This document shows, in pieces, positions 33,530 through 43,938 of a DNA stretch of 64,000 nt. Both the position numbers and the translations under genes were made by a program. A model generated the notes under the pieces. The model worked only from the letters and a program-made list of their open reading frames with translations. It had not been told where the DNA came from and did no database searches. The DNA is from Neurospora tetraspora (taxonomy: Eukaryota > Ascomycota > Sordariomycetes > Sordariales > Sordariaceae): NCBI RefSeq assembly GCF_033439725.1, contig NW_026944385.1:1550001-1614000 (forward strand). Direction: 5' to 3'. Every line of letters begins with the position of its first letter. The stretch's first letter is position 1.

Positions 33530-34210
33530 GCTTGTTGGGACGGAATCTGCCTGTGGTGTTGTGGACAGTGGAAGTGGTTTTGAGGCGGGAGAGGACGACG
33601 GGGCTACTGGAGCGACCGGACGTGTCACGGACGTGATTTAGGTTATCAGAGGGCCACTCCCCATTGCGGGGGGCCATTCAGCACCTGCAGACCCCGCAGC
33701 GGGGATGACAGCTCCCGGGGCCCCGCCACTGCTGCAGGTCCGGGTGTCATTGCCGTGCTGTCCGCTGCGGAGACGGTCAATGTACAGGGGCATCTAACCA
33801 ACAACAAATGTGTTGATGCTCTTCTCCGGCAACGGCTTCAAAACATTATTTACTCTACTCAAGAAGCAAATGGCCATTCGTAACTAAACTTTTAACTTGT
33901 GAGCTTGTGGTACCTTGAGGAATTGAAAAACAGTCATGTTTCACTCTATACGCTAGGGGATGTTGCAGTGTAACAACCCGCGATGACTCCTTCCCATGAC
34001 TCCAATAACACAACAGGTACCAATTCTAGGCAACAGCGCCTCGACTGGAGGTGCCTTCCCGCATGGTGCTTTATAACGTGAAGCTTTCCACTTTCTTCGC
34101 ATTCTTCGTGTTTCATCCTCTCTTCGTCATTTCTTTCATCCTTTGCACCTCCTAGTCGAATCATATCCTTCCCCCATACATTCCGTATTCCCTGCTTCCA
34201 TCCAACAACC
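33530..34210. other. Intergenic region
   Basis: No gene is seen. GC-rich inverted repeats occur near 33660-33775 (CCCGCAGCGGGG-type palindromes). The last 150 bases are the leader of the F-box gene. Confidence 0.4.
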
Positions 34211-37200
34211 ATGGGGACAAGGTTCAGGATCGTATGCAACCTCTGCCAGGCCATCATCCCACCAGTCGAGCAAGACCTCAACAATGACGACGGGCCAATT
34301 CCCAGGCTGGAATGGAATCAAGAGGCTAGGGCAGTGAGAACAGTCAGAGACACTTCCTCTCCCTTCCTCACTGGTGTTGGCTATTTGACTCGGTGGGGAG
34401 TGCTCCAGGCTAGTCACAATCCCGATGTTCCGTACGGAACAGACACAGGCCTCCTCAATCTGGGGGCCCGGAATGATGCCATCTTGGGCCAGTCTGGCAA
34501 CGGTCAGGCTAACCACCCCAAGTACCTCACCTTCGTCTTCCACGATGCCTGCTGGCAGCTGTTCTTGGCTGGCATTCTGCCTGGTCTTCCAGACTCTGTC
34601 ACAGCCTGCCGCACACCTCAAGAGCAGGTTGGACTTGTCGCCGAGGCTCTGTTCAGATATCTCTCGTGTATGCCACTCACCAAACTCAACCAGGTGGTAG
34701 TTCCGCATGATCTTCCCCCTTACCGCGCCGCCGATCTCGTTCTGCCCCGGGACTACGCTCCCACTGACCGGGCCATCATGATGGCAGATCCCTCTGACCT
34801 ACCAACACTGGATGGCTCACCACAAGTGGTTGACCATCAGCATAACGACCACCTTTACACCATCAACCCCAACTTTCACTCCGCATCTTCAACAGATACT
34901 CCCTTTTCCACGCTCCCTGAAGAGTTGATTCACCAGATTCTGAATCTTCTCCCTTCCCCCGACGTCTGCAACCTTCGCCTAGCATCTAGGTCTGTTGCGA
35001 GCGTCTCGAGCCCTTTGCAGCTTCCCAGGTCCTTCTGGGCCAGTCGCTTCGAGTGTGGGAACGAGATGGGCTTCTTCTACCCTGGTCGTCCCTTCCCCGA
35101 CACCAAACCACCTACAGACTATCGCCAACTCCATTCCACACTCAGGCTCGAGTTGAGCAAGGTGACTGAAGTCATGAACCTGAGAAACAGACGGAGGATT
35201 TGGCGCATGTTGCGAGAGATGTCCTGTTGCATTACTCTGGCAATTGAGCACATATGGTCGTCAACGAACGGTGACAGTGATACAGGTACTCCTTTCGTAC
35301 AAATTCCCGAGGGCCACGTAGCCGGGAGATTGGTCTGTCCCCTGCCTCTCCGCGGTGGTCCTGTTACCAAGGCATTGGAACGTAGCGCTGGCACAACGAT
35401 ATTTGCTGGGCAAGCTGCCATATTCCCAGACCCTTCATTACAGGCGCCCATGTGCGTCGGTGTATCGTTTCTGAGAGTTGACCAACGTCCCTATGTCTGT
35501 GGCATCAGGGTTCTGTCTGCCAGGTCTGATCAGGCTTGTAGAGTGGGCGTCATTATCCAAGAAAGTGAAACTATCGTCGCCTTGAAAGCTGATGATGAGT
35601 TGTCTGGCTTCCGTGTGGCATGTCTTGCCAATGGTGTGGTTGGCTTGGGTCTTCTAGTTCGGCCTGTTTCTAACCCTGAGTGTGTCCCCATGCTTCACCC
35701 TTTCACAGTGGGTAATTTGGATACAAGCACAAGTGGCTTGGGTCTTGCAGACGTTACCCCTACTGGTGGAGGCCTTCCAACGGGCATCATTGCTGGGCTT
35801 GATGTAAGTACTTTATCTTCACTGTATGCCTTTTGGAGTCCCAGACTAACATTTACCGTTATAGGCTGCCTGCAGAATTGTCTCTCTTCAGTCGCTTGAG
35901 TGCCAGTCATCGGTTTGTAAGGAGGAAGAGGATATCTCCACTGGTCCCTTCGCGAAGAAGGCCACGCAACCACGTTCCCAGGCTGTGCTGTGGAGTCCGT
36001 CTATCCCTCAAAACGAACAAGATATCCTCACTCCCAAGACAAAGCCAGGTATCCACGGCTCAGTTGCTGTGCGAGAAGATCAAGGCTCAGACTTTGTCCT
36101 TAACATCCCCTTTGGCGGGGAAAGAGGGGAGAGACTGAAGACACTCAACAGAATAGTTGCTTACACAGATCCTTACTCGGCGTATGGGGCGTTCAAAGGC
36201 TTCGGCTTCCATTACGATGATGAGCCGGCTGGGGTATTCTACGGAACAAGAAAGGAGTACGATTCCTTTCCAATTGCGTTCCGTCAGTGCCTTCAGTCAT
36301 CGTTTACCATCAACGGTAAAGGGGGCGAAGTAATCGACCACATAGAGCTATTTGGCTTGGTGTCGCAATGGTATAAGCTAGACGCTATAAAGGTTTGTGA
36401 CCCGTGTTCTTCCATTTATGGATACCCTCAGCAGCTAACAAACCCAGTAGATTACCACGAATTTTGGAAGATGTGTCCACTTCAAGCATGAAGCGGAGGG
36501 GTTCCTAAATACGTTTACAACGTCTACAGCCAGCCCTGAATTGAGCATGCTTCACCCACCCGTCGGGTCAACGATCATCGGATTGTATGCAAACACACAC
36601 ATAAGTCACCAATCAGCAAATTATCGATCTTTGGACTAATGCTAACCATCTTCAAGCAACCCTCAGGTTCTGTGCAAGCCCTTGGGTTACGATGTGCTAC
36701 CGAGACCCAAGTTGCCCGACATTCTACGGTTTGGGACGCGGCAGCGAGCCATTGGCTTTTGTCACCACCGCCAGTATACAAGTTTTACGACCCCAAGAAC
36801 GCCGTAAGGGGGAAACTGGGGTTTGGCTATAGTAGCGGAGTCCGCCGGCTTTACAACATCCGCCGGATCCGGGTCTCATGTGGCTCAGTTTCTGGATCCC
36901 GACAGCCTCACGGCATTTCATCCACGAGCACCCGGGTCGTCTTACACGGGCACCCATCCCTATACGGGCACCCATATTTCAAGCCATGGCAAGTAATTTA
37001 GACGTAAACTAGCATTTACATCGTAAATTCCATCGTGTTACACATACATGAAAAAAATCACAGAGATGTTCAGTAACATAATTTTATATAGAGATTCGTA
37101 TAGTACATAATGTTTTCAACATAGGATAGTTCTATGGCATTCATCTATATACTTCGAAAAACTATGCTATTGACTATGGCGAGTAATCTTGTGATACTTT

Positions 37201-38861
37201 ATATAGTGTTTTGGCTAGGGGCGTATCTGGATCCTAGGGCGGCATTTTGAGGGTGTGCGTAATGCGCGTAGTGCTTTGAAGCTTCAGGAAAGTCAGCAAC
37301 TGTTTTGGTGATTGATGCGATTAATATTTACGTACGTGCGGTCGATTCTAGCCTGTTCTGGTGATCAGAGGTGGTGTGGTTGTAAAGAAAGAAGGTTGTA
37401 AAGGTTAAAGTTCAAAATCACTGTCTAAAGATGGGGGTCGTGTATATGGGGCCTACTGGCTGACTGGGCTTGGCACTGTCTTGCACCGAAATGCTGTTGT
37501 ACGATTACTGTCTGACTGTATCAAAGGGTTGAAAAAAATGACGTGCACGTTAAACCCTAACCCGATGGGTGCCCGTATAGGGATGGGTGCCCGTGTAAGA
37601 CGACCCGGGTGCCCGTAGATGAAATGCCCACATCATTTCAGGTCTCTGCTTCGAGCTTACCGACACGGATGAGTCTGTGTACTTGGGACAATGGCTGAAT
37701 GAAGTTGCGAGTTTTAATATTGAACAGGAATCTGGGCGGGTCGTTGGAATTACCACATGGAGACTTTTCGATCGAGATCGCACCTTGGTGGGAGCGAGCG
37801 GAGATCCATGGGTTGATCCCTTTTCCCATCGCTTCCGCACTGATCAACTATACACTGGCTTGAAGATTGAGACAGGTTCCGGGAAGGTCTTTGAGATCCC
37901 TCCAGACGACCCGGAGAAACTCGGGTATGAAAAGGTTCACTTCCGGGAGAACGCCTTCGAAGAATTTGTAAGTCATGACTCAAAGGAACATGTACCTCAA
38001 ACACACTGGCTGACAGATGCAACAGGCGGGTCTGTATTGGAAATATACCTTCCACAACGATTACTTCACCCCGCTCTACAGGCAGAAGCACCGATATCTT
38101 TCAGGCCTCCGCAATCCCGATCGGACAGAGCAGATCTTTTGGCAGGAGGCGCAAGACTGGCAGACAGGGACATGTTATAATCTTTCGGCAATCCATGTTG
38201 TGTGGGGGCCTGCCGATCCTGTGGCAAGAATGTCCGGACTCATCTTCGAATATGGGGGCAGGAAGATTCGGAGACAGGTAGGATCGATGAGCCTCCCGGG
38301 CGTGACAAGGCAGTCACTCAAACTGGCCGAAGGAGAAGAGATCACAGGGGTACATGTCCTGAGGCCGGTAGGAACCGTACGTCACGAGGGATTCTTGTTT
38401 CAGGGACCGCCCAGGAGGGTCATCGATTACTCCTCGTTTTTCCATATTGAGGTAAGCAAGTCCACCATCTCTGTCATTCGGAAGTCAGTACAAGATGGTA
38501 TGCTAATTTTCATGGGCAGTTCCACACAAGTTTAGGACAGAAAGCAGTGTTCAGTCGCCAGATGCCCCGAAATGAAGCAGGGGGCGAAGAACAGAGGGCT
38601 ATCTGCCTTGGAATCTGCTGCCCTTACTTGTTCACGCGTGATTGCAGATACGATCTAACCAGGACTGCGCGGCCGTCGGACGCAAGCATCGTTGCGGCAG
38701 AAAAGGAGAAATATGGGGAGGACGGTGTGTCTTTTACGAATCATCAGCTCGTTGGCCTCGGCATAACTGTAGGAGACCACACGGGGTCAGGGAGTTATGC
38801 GACGATAGATGGCATCCAAACCGTGGTTGCGGGGTATGATCAGTGGATGAGGAATAAGTGA
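34211..38861 (+). CDS. F-box / DUF7600-like protein gene, interrupted by a 717-bp element
   Basis: Modelled exons: 34211-35803, 35865-36392, 36451-36584, 36667-36803, 36889-37967 (containing the insertion 36912-37631), 38026-38451 and 38520-38861. Without the insertion they sum to 3519 bases, 1172 codons, in frame throughout. Residues about 235-285 are an F-box (FSTLPEELIHQILNLLPSPDVC, then FWASRF). Next come a DUF7600-like region (ITTNFGR, PPVGSTIIGL) and several lectin-like repeats with a (V/I)xG(I/L)xF core: YVCGIRVL, IISGLCFEL, RMSGLIFEY. F-box proteins recruit substrates to SCF ubiquitin ligases; the C-terminal repeats would bind the target. The insertion brings a stop at 36999-37001, so the normal product is lost unless splicing removes it. 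The intron 36393-36450 uses an unusual GTAG acceptor because the CAG three bases earlier leads directly into TAG. Intron 36804-36888 is my least certain call. Confidence 0.75.
36912..36975 (+). repeat. Left terminal inverted repeat of the 717-bp element
   Basis: 64 bp, inverted partner of 37565-37628, with three internal CGGGCACCC-like units at about 10-21 bp spacing (the first reads CGAGCACCC). Confidence 0.92.
37565..37628 (-). repeat. Right terminal inverted repeat of the 717-bp element
   Basis: 64 bp, inverted partner of 36912-36975. Just inside it lies TTAAACCCTAACCC (37551-37564), a short telomere-like stretch. Confidence 0.92.
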
Positions 38862-39214
38862 TGAGTTCGGGGACCTTGGAGGCTGAAGGTATTACAGTTG
38901 GCTCCATTACTTCGGTCTCCTTTCGGATTCGTTTTCACTCTGTTCTGAGCGACCAACGACATGACTTGTCCATGAGCTGGCGATGCAGGTCATAACTTTC
39001 GTATCACACAAGAAAATGACTACTGTGACAAGCAAAACTCGAAATCTATTCTTTGGTATCTATCACCAACCGTCCCTCATGCACGATTACTAAACTATCT
39101 CCCAATTCCCATGTCGAACTCCGGCATTCAATGTTACCAGTTACCACCACCACAACTCCATCACCACTCCCAACCCACTCACCACCTAACCTTACCTCGA
39201 GCTTACCAACTTAC
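38862..39214. other. Short intergenic region between convergent genes
   Basis: 3' flanks of the F-box gene and of the minus-strand coiled-coil gene. From about 39115 the plus strand is CA/CT-rich. No gene is seen. Confidence 0.4.
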
Positions 39215-39826
39215 CTACCAACTCTCCTCCAAAACCCTCCTCTCCCTCTCCAACCCCTCCACCTCCGCTTCCAACCTCTCAATCGCCCTCCCCAGCTCAT
39301 CCACAACCCCCTGCCAATGACTAACCCCAACTAAACTCGTCGGCTCCTCAGCTCGATACCTTTTCGCCCTGCAAGCGTTGGAAGCCAAAGCTAGGAGATC
39401 GATATCCTGCGAGTCTGGTGAGGGGGTACGGGAGTTTGGGGCTGTGGTTGTGGTTGCCGCGTTGAGAATACTCACCATCAAATCCTGTTCCCGCTGGAGA
39501 GACTGCTTGATTTGGCTAAGGATTGTGAGGAGGGTGGTTAGTTGGTGGAGGCGGTGGGTGCTGATCTTGTTTTTGGGTTTAGCTTGGGGTTTGGGTTTGG
39601 GTTTGGTCCCCTCGCCCTCGGGGCCAGGGGCGGGAGCAGGGAGTGGGGGGAGGGATTTTGAAAGAGAAGCGGAAAGAGAAGAAGGAAAGGGGGAGGGGGA
39701 CCTTGAGGTTGAGGTGAAGCTGGGGTTGGAGCTGGAGCCTAAGGAGGTACTGCAGTCTGAGGAGGAGGTAGGGACAGGGGAAGGAGAACGGGAAGGAGAA
39801 CGGAAAGGAAAGAGGGAACGGAGCAT
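39215..39826 (-). CDS. Ser/Pro-rich protein with C-terminal coiled coil
   Basis: A single exon of 203 codons from ATG 39826. Residues 1-85 are a low-complexity Ser/Pro tract with RSPSRSPSP-like repeats, then a Lys/Pro linker. Residues about 90-130 form an amphipathic helix (HQLTTLLTILSQIKQSLQRE), and residues about 165-200 a coiled coil (VVDELGRAIERLEAEVEGLE). It resembles small predicted proteins of filamentous fungi that have no known function. The RS-like head may be phosphorylated, which is inference. Confidence 0.6.
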   Translation of the reverse strand: MLRSLFPFRSPSRSPSPVPTSSSDCSTSLGSSSNPSFTSTSRSPSPFPSSLSASLSKSLPPLPAPAPGPEGEGTKPKPKPQAKPKNKISTHRLHQLTTLLTILSQIKQSLQREQDLMVSILNAATTTTAPNSRTPSPDSQDIDLLALASNACRAKRYRAEEPTSLVGVSHWQGVVDELGRAIERLEAEVEGLERERRVLEESW

Positions 39827-40720
39827 TTTGGTTAGGAATTTCGGTGGGATTAAGGAAGGTGGGGTTTAAGGTCGTTCGGGTAGTAACGATGAAGGCGTGC
39901 CTGAGAGTGAACTGCTGCTAGAAGTACCTGACTTGCTTGCTTTGCCTGTGCCGGACAGGAGCTTTGGTATGATGTTCAGGAAGGAGTGTATGGCACGCGC
40001 TTCTCGTTACTTACCCTGAGTCCCTAATTTTCTGATGATGTGAGTGTGAATCTTGGTGGTGAGACGGCAAGATGTTACACGACGGGTGATGACGGAGGCT
40101 TTATACCTGCTGGAGGTAACAACAGTAGATGAATCCATTCAGAACACACTACAATGGCCTTGTTCGTGCTGCTCTCGTGGTGCGTTCCAGCGAGATCCTT
40201 TGTTGACAACTTTCTACGTTGAAATTTTGGAGATTGAGTGGCTGAGTGGCTGAGGGCATGAGGTTGTAGTGAAAGAGGAAGGTTGGAACAACACCATTGT
40301 TCCTGCCTTCTTTTGCTTTGTCTCTGAGATGTGGCTTTTAGGTGCCCAGACGCTATTCTGGAGCTTTCTTGCCATCATGCAGTGAACATTGACTCGATGA
40401 GTGAAGATTGGTGCCTCCATGAGGCGATCACGGTACATTTAATACAGCCGGAAGTTCTGCCTGTCCCTCCGGCGGCTACCTGGGACGTCTTGATATACGG
40501 TAGAGGCAGGTTTTGATAGCAAGTGACATACTACCCCTGAGCCCGACCCTAACCCTCACCCCTTATTCGCTCGCATCCCCAAGTTATCAAACTTCCCCGG
40601 ATGGTCGTAAGAATAAACCGAACAAGTCACGGTCAGTACTGAGTACATCACAGCTTGAGTACACTCGATCACGCGTCCAAGCGTTTTTTTATGCCTTTGA
40701 ACCCAACCTCAAGGCAGTTC
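39827..40720. other. Intergenic region
   Basis: About 0.9 kb with the promoter of the coiled-coil gene at the left and the 3' flank of the F-box/ankyrin gene at the right. No gene is seen. Confidence 0.35.
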
Positions 40721-41959
40721 TTAAATGGAAGAATCCCTACTGGACTCTAAGTACTCGAAATCAAAAAGTCCGGGGCTTTCCCAGTTCCTATCAAAGTGAC
40801 ATCTGGCTCCGTTGGATACGAGAAGGTCTGCCATTGGCCGCCAATTCCAAGGTTCATGCTTCGGGTTGATTCGCCGCTCGGTCCAGACTAACAGAAAGGC
40901 GCCCATTGCCGTGACTGGCCGTAACGTTGATCCGGGAGGATGGCGACGATCGGGCCCGAAATTTGGAGCAGCGAGAGATGGGTCTGCTCCAAGGCGGAAG
41001 AGATGAGAGATTGTGTCGAGATTATAGCTGTTGTCGTAATAGCTATGGCTATGCCTGAAGTTGTGTAGAAGTTCGTTCCAGATCGCAAGATGAAGTGGCC
41101 TGGAAGTAATCCCGCGTTCGGAAGAGGGACCCCCATTGACGTCCAGCCCATACCTTGTGACCAGCAGGTCGATAATATCTGACAGGTGCTCACGTGCCCC
41201 GTTATTAGGAGTGCTCCGAAGGATAAGCTGGGACAGCAGACACGGTCCCCAGTAGGCCTGCGTGAGATCAAAGTCTTTGATGTCGCGAAGCATGTAATGC
41301 ACAATCCCGTACCTCCCCAGGAAGGCGGCGTATTCCAGGGAGCTACTCTCTGGACAGAGAATGGTATGCAACATGGATTGCCAGCCGGAGGAACCATTGA
41401 TATGACGAGCGGGCGGGGACAGGCACTTGCAACAGTTTCGCGAAGGGACGTAGGGGTTTGCCATTCCCTTCTTGATCAGGTGTATGGCTGTGGCCGCAGT
41501 GTCCGGGTTGGGATAGGCGTGCATGGTGGCCACGATTATGGCGGGATACACGGGCTTTTTGTTGCCGTTCTTTTTCTCGGAGAGTGCGAGGGATTCATCG
41601 TCGCAGTAGTCGACCGTAGGGTTGTGGTCTTTGTCGTTGAAGTGGTAATCGAAGCAATTGGCACCAGCGTCCAAACCCTCCAAAACTAAAGTGGACCGAT
41701 TGTCGGCGAGGAAGTCGATGATATCGTGCCGAGCGAATTTGATACTGGACACCAGGGCCTCCTTCCAATGGCGTCTCCAGAGGATGGGCTTGACAATGTC
41801 ATAGAATCGGCGACATGTTCCTGCCAGCTGCGCCAAGTGTTTCCTGCGGATCTTATTGCGTTCGCGGAAGTTATAGTCCAGGTCGCGGTCGTGCTCCAGA
41901 CTTAGCTCGACGACGATGAGACCTAGGACCTCGGTGGGCAAATTAATGATTTTGGGCAT
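40721..41959 (-). CDS. F-box protein with ankyrin-like C-terminal region
   Basis: A single exon of 412 codons on the minus strand. The start is ATG 41959 (MPKIINLPTEVLGLIVVEL), which begins the F-box directly; the frame extends upstream to 42013 but only to a GTG. The F-box runs to about residue 65 (LAQLAGTCRRFYDIVKPILW). The rest is alpha-helical with ankyrin-like units: SSSLEYAAFLGRYGIVHYML, then DIIDLLVTRYGLDVNGG, SRPLHLAIWNELL, and ISHLFRLGADPSL. These F-box/ankyrin proteins are numerous in filamentous ascomycetes and presumably select substrates for SCF ubiquitin ligases. It looks intact. Confidence 0.78.
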   Translation of the reverse strand: MPKIINLPTEVLGLIVVELSLEHDRDLDYNFRERNKIRRKHLAQLAGTCRRFYDIVKPILWRRHWKEALVSSIKFARHDIIDFLADNRSTLVLEGLDAGANCFDYHFNDKDHNPTVDYCDDESLALSEKKNGNKKPVYPAIIVATMHAYPNPDTAATAIHLIKKGMANPYVPSRNCCKCLSPPARHINGSSGWQSMLHTILCPESSSLEYAAFLGRYGIVHYMLRDIKDFDLTQAYWGPCLLSQLILRSTPNNGAREHLSDIIDLLVTRYGLDVNGGPSSERGITSRPLHLAIWNELLHNFRHSHSYYDNSYNLDTISHLFRLGADPSLAAPNFGPDRRHPPGSTLRPVTAMGAFLLVWTERRINPKHEPWNWRPMADLLVSNGARCHFDRNWESPGLFDFEYLESSRDSSI

Positions 41960-42986
41960 CTTTGGGTTCCGAGGATCGTTGTCGATGAACTTTGAGTCAG
42001 CTTGGAAGAACACGGAGGCCTTTTATAGGCGTTATTGCTATCTTTCTTGGCCCAACCTACCAAGTAGGTATTAGCGTCGATGTATGATCCGTTTTGCCGA
42101 CGTTTTGGTCACATCCAATGGCAGACATTCGAACGTCCTGCTTCGGAACGCGATTCATTCTCGCCGGTAAACGCCCAGATAACCATGCTCTGTTGTCGAA
42201 GGGTTGTGGTCGACGGGATGCAGGTTGTCGTCGGGTGTTCTGTATCGGTTTGGAACAGTGGTCTGGGCCCTGAAGAAGCTTTGATCACGCCCCCGCTGAT
42301 AAGGAACGATCGGAGCTAAGATAAGCAACCGCGACCCGCAGCCCGCAAGGTGCACGCCGACTTAAGGCAACCATCAACTTGCAAAGAGACGCCGAATTGA
42401 AGAAAGGAGCGTGGACTGTCAGGTCCAATTCTCGTTGATGTGTTTGCTGATTCAGATCCATAGCAGTTTCGGTCAGAAATCAATGTTGATTGATAATCCT
42501 GACATGGTGTTGAATCTCGATTTCTTTAATGACAACGGCACACGCACTTGCCAAGAACACCGAGACCCCGCATGCTCAGGGATTAATAAGCCAGATGCTA
42601 ACCTAAAAGGGTATTAAGCTTTCCTCTCGGACAAGAGCTTAGTTACCAATGGAACCGATTCGATGCATGAGAAGTCGCGATCGAATTGAAAGACGTGAAG
42701 CACGACAGCGCAGTCGTACAAACAGAAAGTGCATTGTGTAAAGTCTGAAAAGTGTTTGATTTCTTCCAATCCATCCCATTCAACCCGCCCGCTCTTTCTC
42801 CCTTGCATCAACCGACCCGAACTGCAGGAAGTCGGAGCTCCCCATCAGCAACTCCCGTCCCGTGCTTATCTGATAAAGCTGTCCCCTCCCCCGACTCTGT
42901 CGTCATTCTTTTTCGCAACTCCCATCGAACAAACCAAAACGCCATCAAACCAACCAAAGTAAACCAATTCCAGCCCAACCGTTACA
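41960..42986. other. Divergent promoter region
   Basis: Lies between the divergent starts of the F-box/ankyrin gene (41959) and the NmrA gene (42987). The last 200 bases are a CA-rich leader typical of fungal genes. Frames within it have no motifs. Confidence 0.4.
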
Positions 42987-43901
42987 ATGGCTCTTAGAAC
43001 CATCCTCGTCACCGGCGCGACCGGCCAACAAGGCGGCGCCGTAGTCCGCGCCCTCCTCAACCACCGCAACTTCGACGCCTCCCCCCTCAAGATCCTCGCC
43101 CTTACTCGCAACGCCTCCAGCCCCTCGGCCCAGCGCCTCGTCGATTCCAGCAAGGGCATCGTCCAGCTGATCCAGGGCGACTCGACCAACCCCAAGCCCA
43201 TCTTCGACGCCCAGCCCAAGGGCTCCATCGACTCGCTCTTCGTCGTCACCACGATGGGCAAGCAGCCCGAGGAGCAGCAGGCGATCCCGCTCATCGACAC
43301 GGCCGTCGAGCACGGCGTCAAGCAAGTCATCTTCTCGTCGGTTGACCGCGGCGGAGACGAGAAGAGCTGGGACAACCCATGTCCCGAGATCCCCCATTTC
43401 GTGGCCAAGCACAACGTCGAGGTGCACATCCGCAACAAGGCCGAGAAGGACCCGTCCCAATTCTCGTGGACCATCCTGCGCCCCGTCGCCTTCATGGACA
43501 ACTTCAACCCGGGCTTCTTCTGCAAGCTCATGACGGCCATGTGGCGCAGCGCCCTCAAGCCCACCACCAAGCTGCAACTCACGGGCGTTCGCGACATTGG
43601 CCTGTTTGCTGCCGAGGCCTTTCACAACCCGACCGAGTACGCCGGCAAGGCCGTGGGCATTGCGGGCGACGAGTTGACGCTCGAGGAGGCCCGCGAGAAG
43701 TTCAAGAAGGTTACTGGCAAGGAGTTGCCCGAGACGTTCACCTTCCTCGGCTCCCTGATGCTCTGGATGGTCAAGGACATGGGCGCCATGTTTGCCTTCT
43801 TTGAGAACCAGGGCTATGGAGTGGATATCGAGGCCACGAAGAAGATTGTGCCGACGGAGGACTTTGAGACGTGGTTGAAGGAGAGCAGCAAGTGGAAGTA
43901 G
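42987..43901 (+). CDS. NmrA-like / atypical short-chain dehydrogenase family protein
   Basis: A single exon of 304 codons, high GC and strongly biased to C-ending codons, unlike many neighbours, which suggests high expression. The NAD(P)-binding loop is TILVTGATGQQGGAVVRAL at residues 4-23 (GxxGxxG). VVTTMGKQPEEQQ, VIFSSVDRGGDE and WTILRPVAFMDNF follow in the order seen in NmrA/HSCARG proteins. These sense NAD(P) redox state or act as oxidoreductases; NmrA itself represses the nitrogen regulator AreA. The catalytic Tyr-x-x-x-Lys of classical dehydrogenases is not obvious. A (GCT)8 microsatellite follows the stop. Confidence 0.9.
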   Translation: MALRTILVTGATGQQGGAVVRALLNHRNFDASPLKILALTRNASSPSAQRLVDSSKGIVQLIQGDSTNPKPIFDAQPKGSIDSLFVVTTMGKQPEEQQAIPLIDTAVEHGVKQVIFSSVDRGGDEKSWDNPCPEIPHFVAKHNVEVHIRNKAEKDPSQFSWTILRPVAFMDNFNPGFFCKLMTAMWRSALKPTTKLQLTGVRDIGLFAAEAFHNPTEYAGKAVGIAGDELTLEEAREKFKKVTGKELPETFTFLGSLMLWMVKDMGAMFAFFENQGYGVDIEATKKIVPTEDFETWLKESSKWK

Positions 43902-43907
43902 GGGGAC

Positions 43908-43938
<31 letters not shown>

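Larger units (their letters stand above)
36912..37628. mobile_element. 717-bp non-autonomous element with 64-bp terminal inverted repeats
   Basis: Terminal inverted repeats at 36912-36975 and 37565-37628 differ at 2 of 64 positions (both transitions) and begin GGCATTTCATC. Each carries three copies of a CGGGCACCC unit. The 3-bp sequence CAC flanks both sides (36909-36911 and 37629-37631), a probable target duplication. The interior is AT-rich, of ordinary dinucleotide character, and has no transposase frame. Removing it with one CAC restores a reading frame that gives the expected repeat motif SRQPHIISGLCF, which supports insertion into an exon. The superfamily is unresolved; a 3-bp duplication occurs in PIF/Harbinger and CACTA elements, but the ends match neither consensus clearly. 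Confidence 0.88.

Noticed and set aside
36804-37641. An ordinary 838-bp intron instead of a transposon insertion
   Set aside because: The 64-bp inverted ends, CAC duplication and restored IISGLCF motif show an inserted element; splicing around it is kept as a separate possibility.
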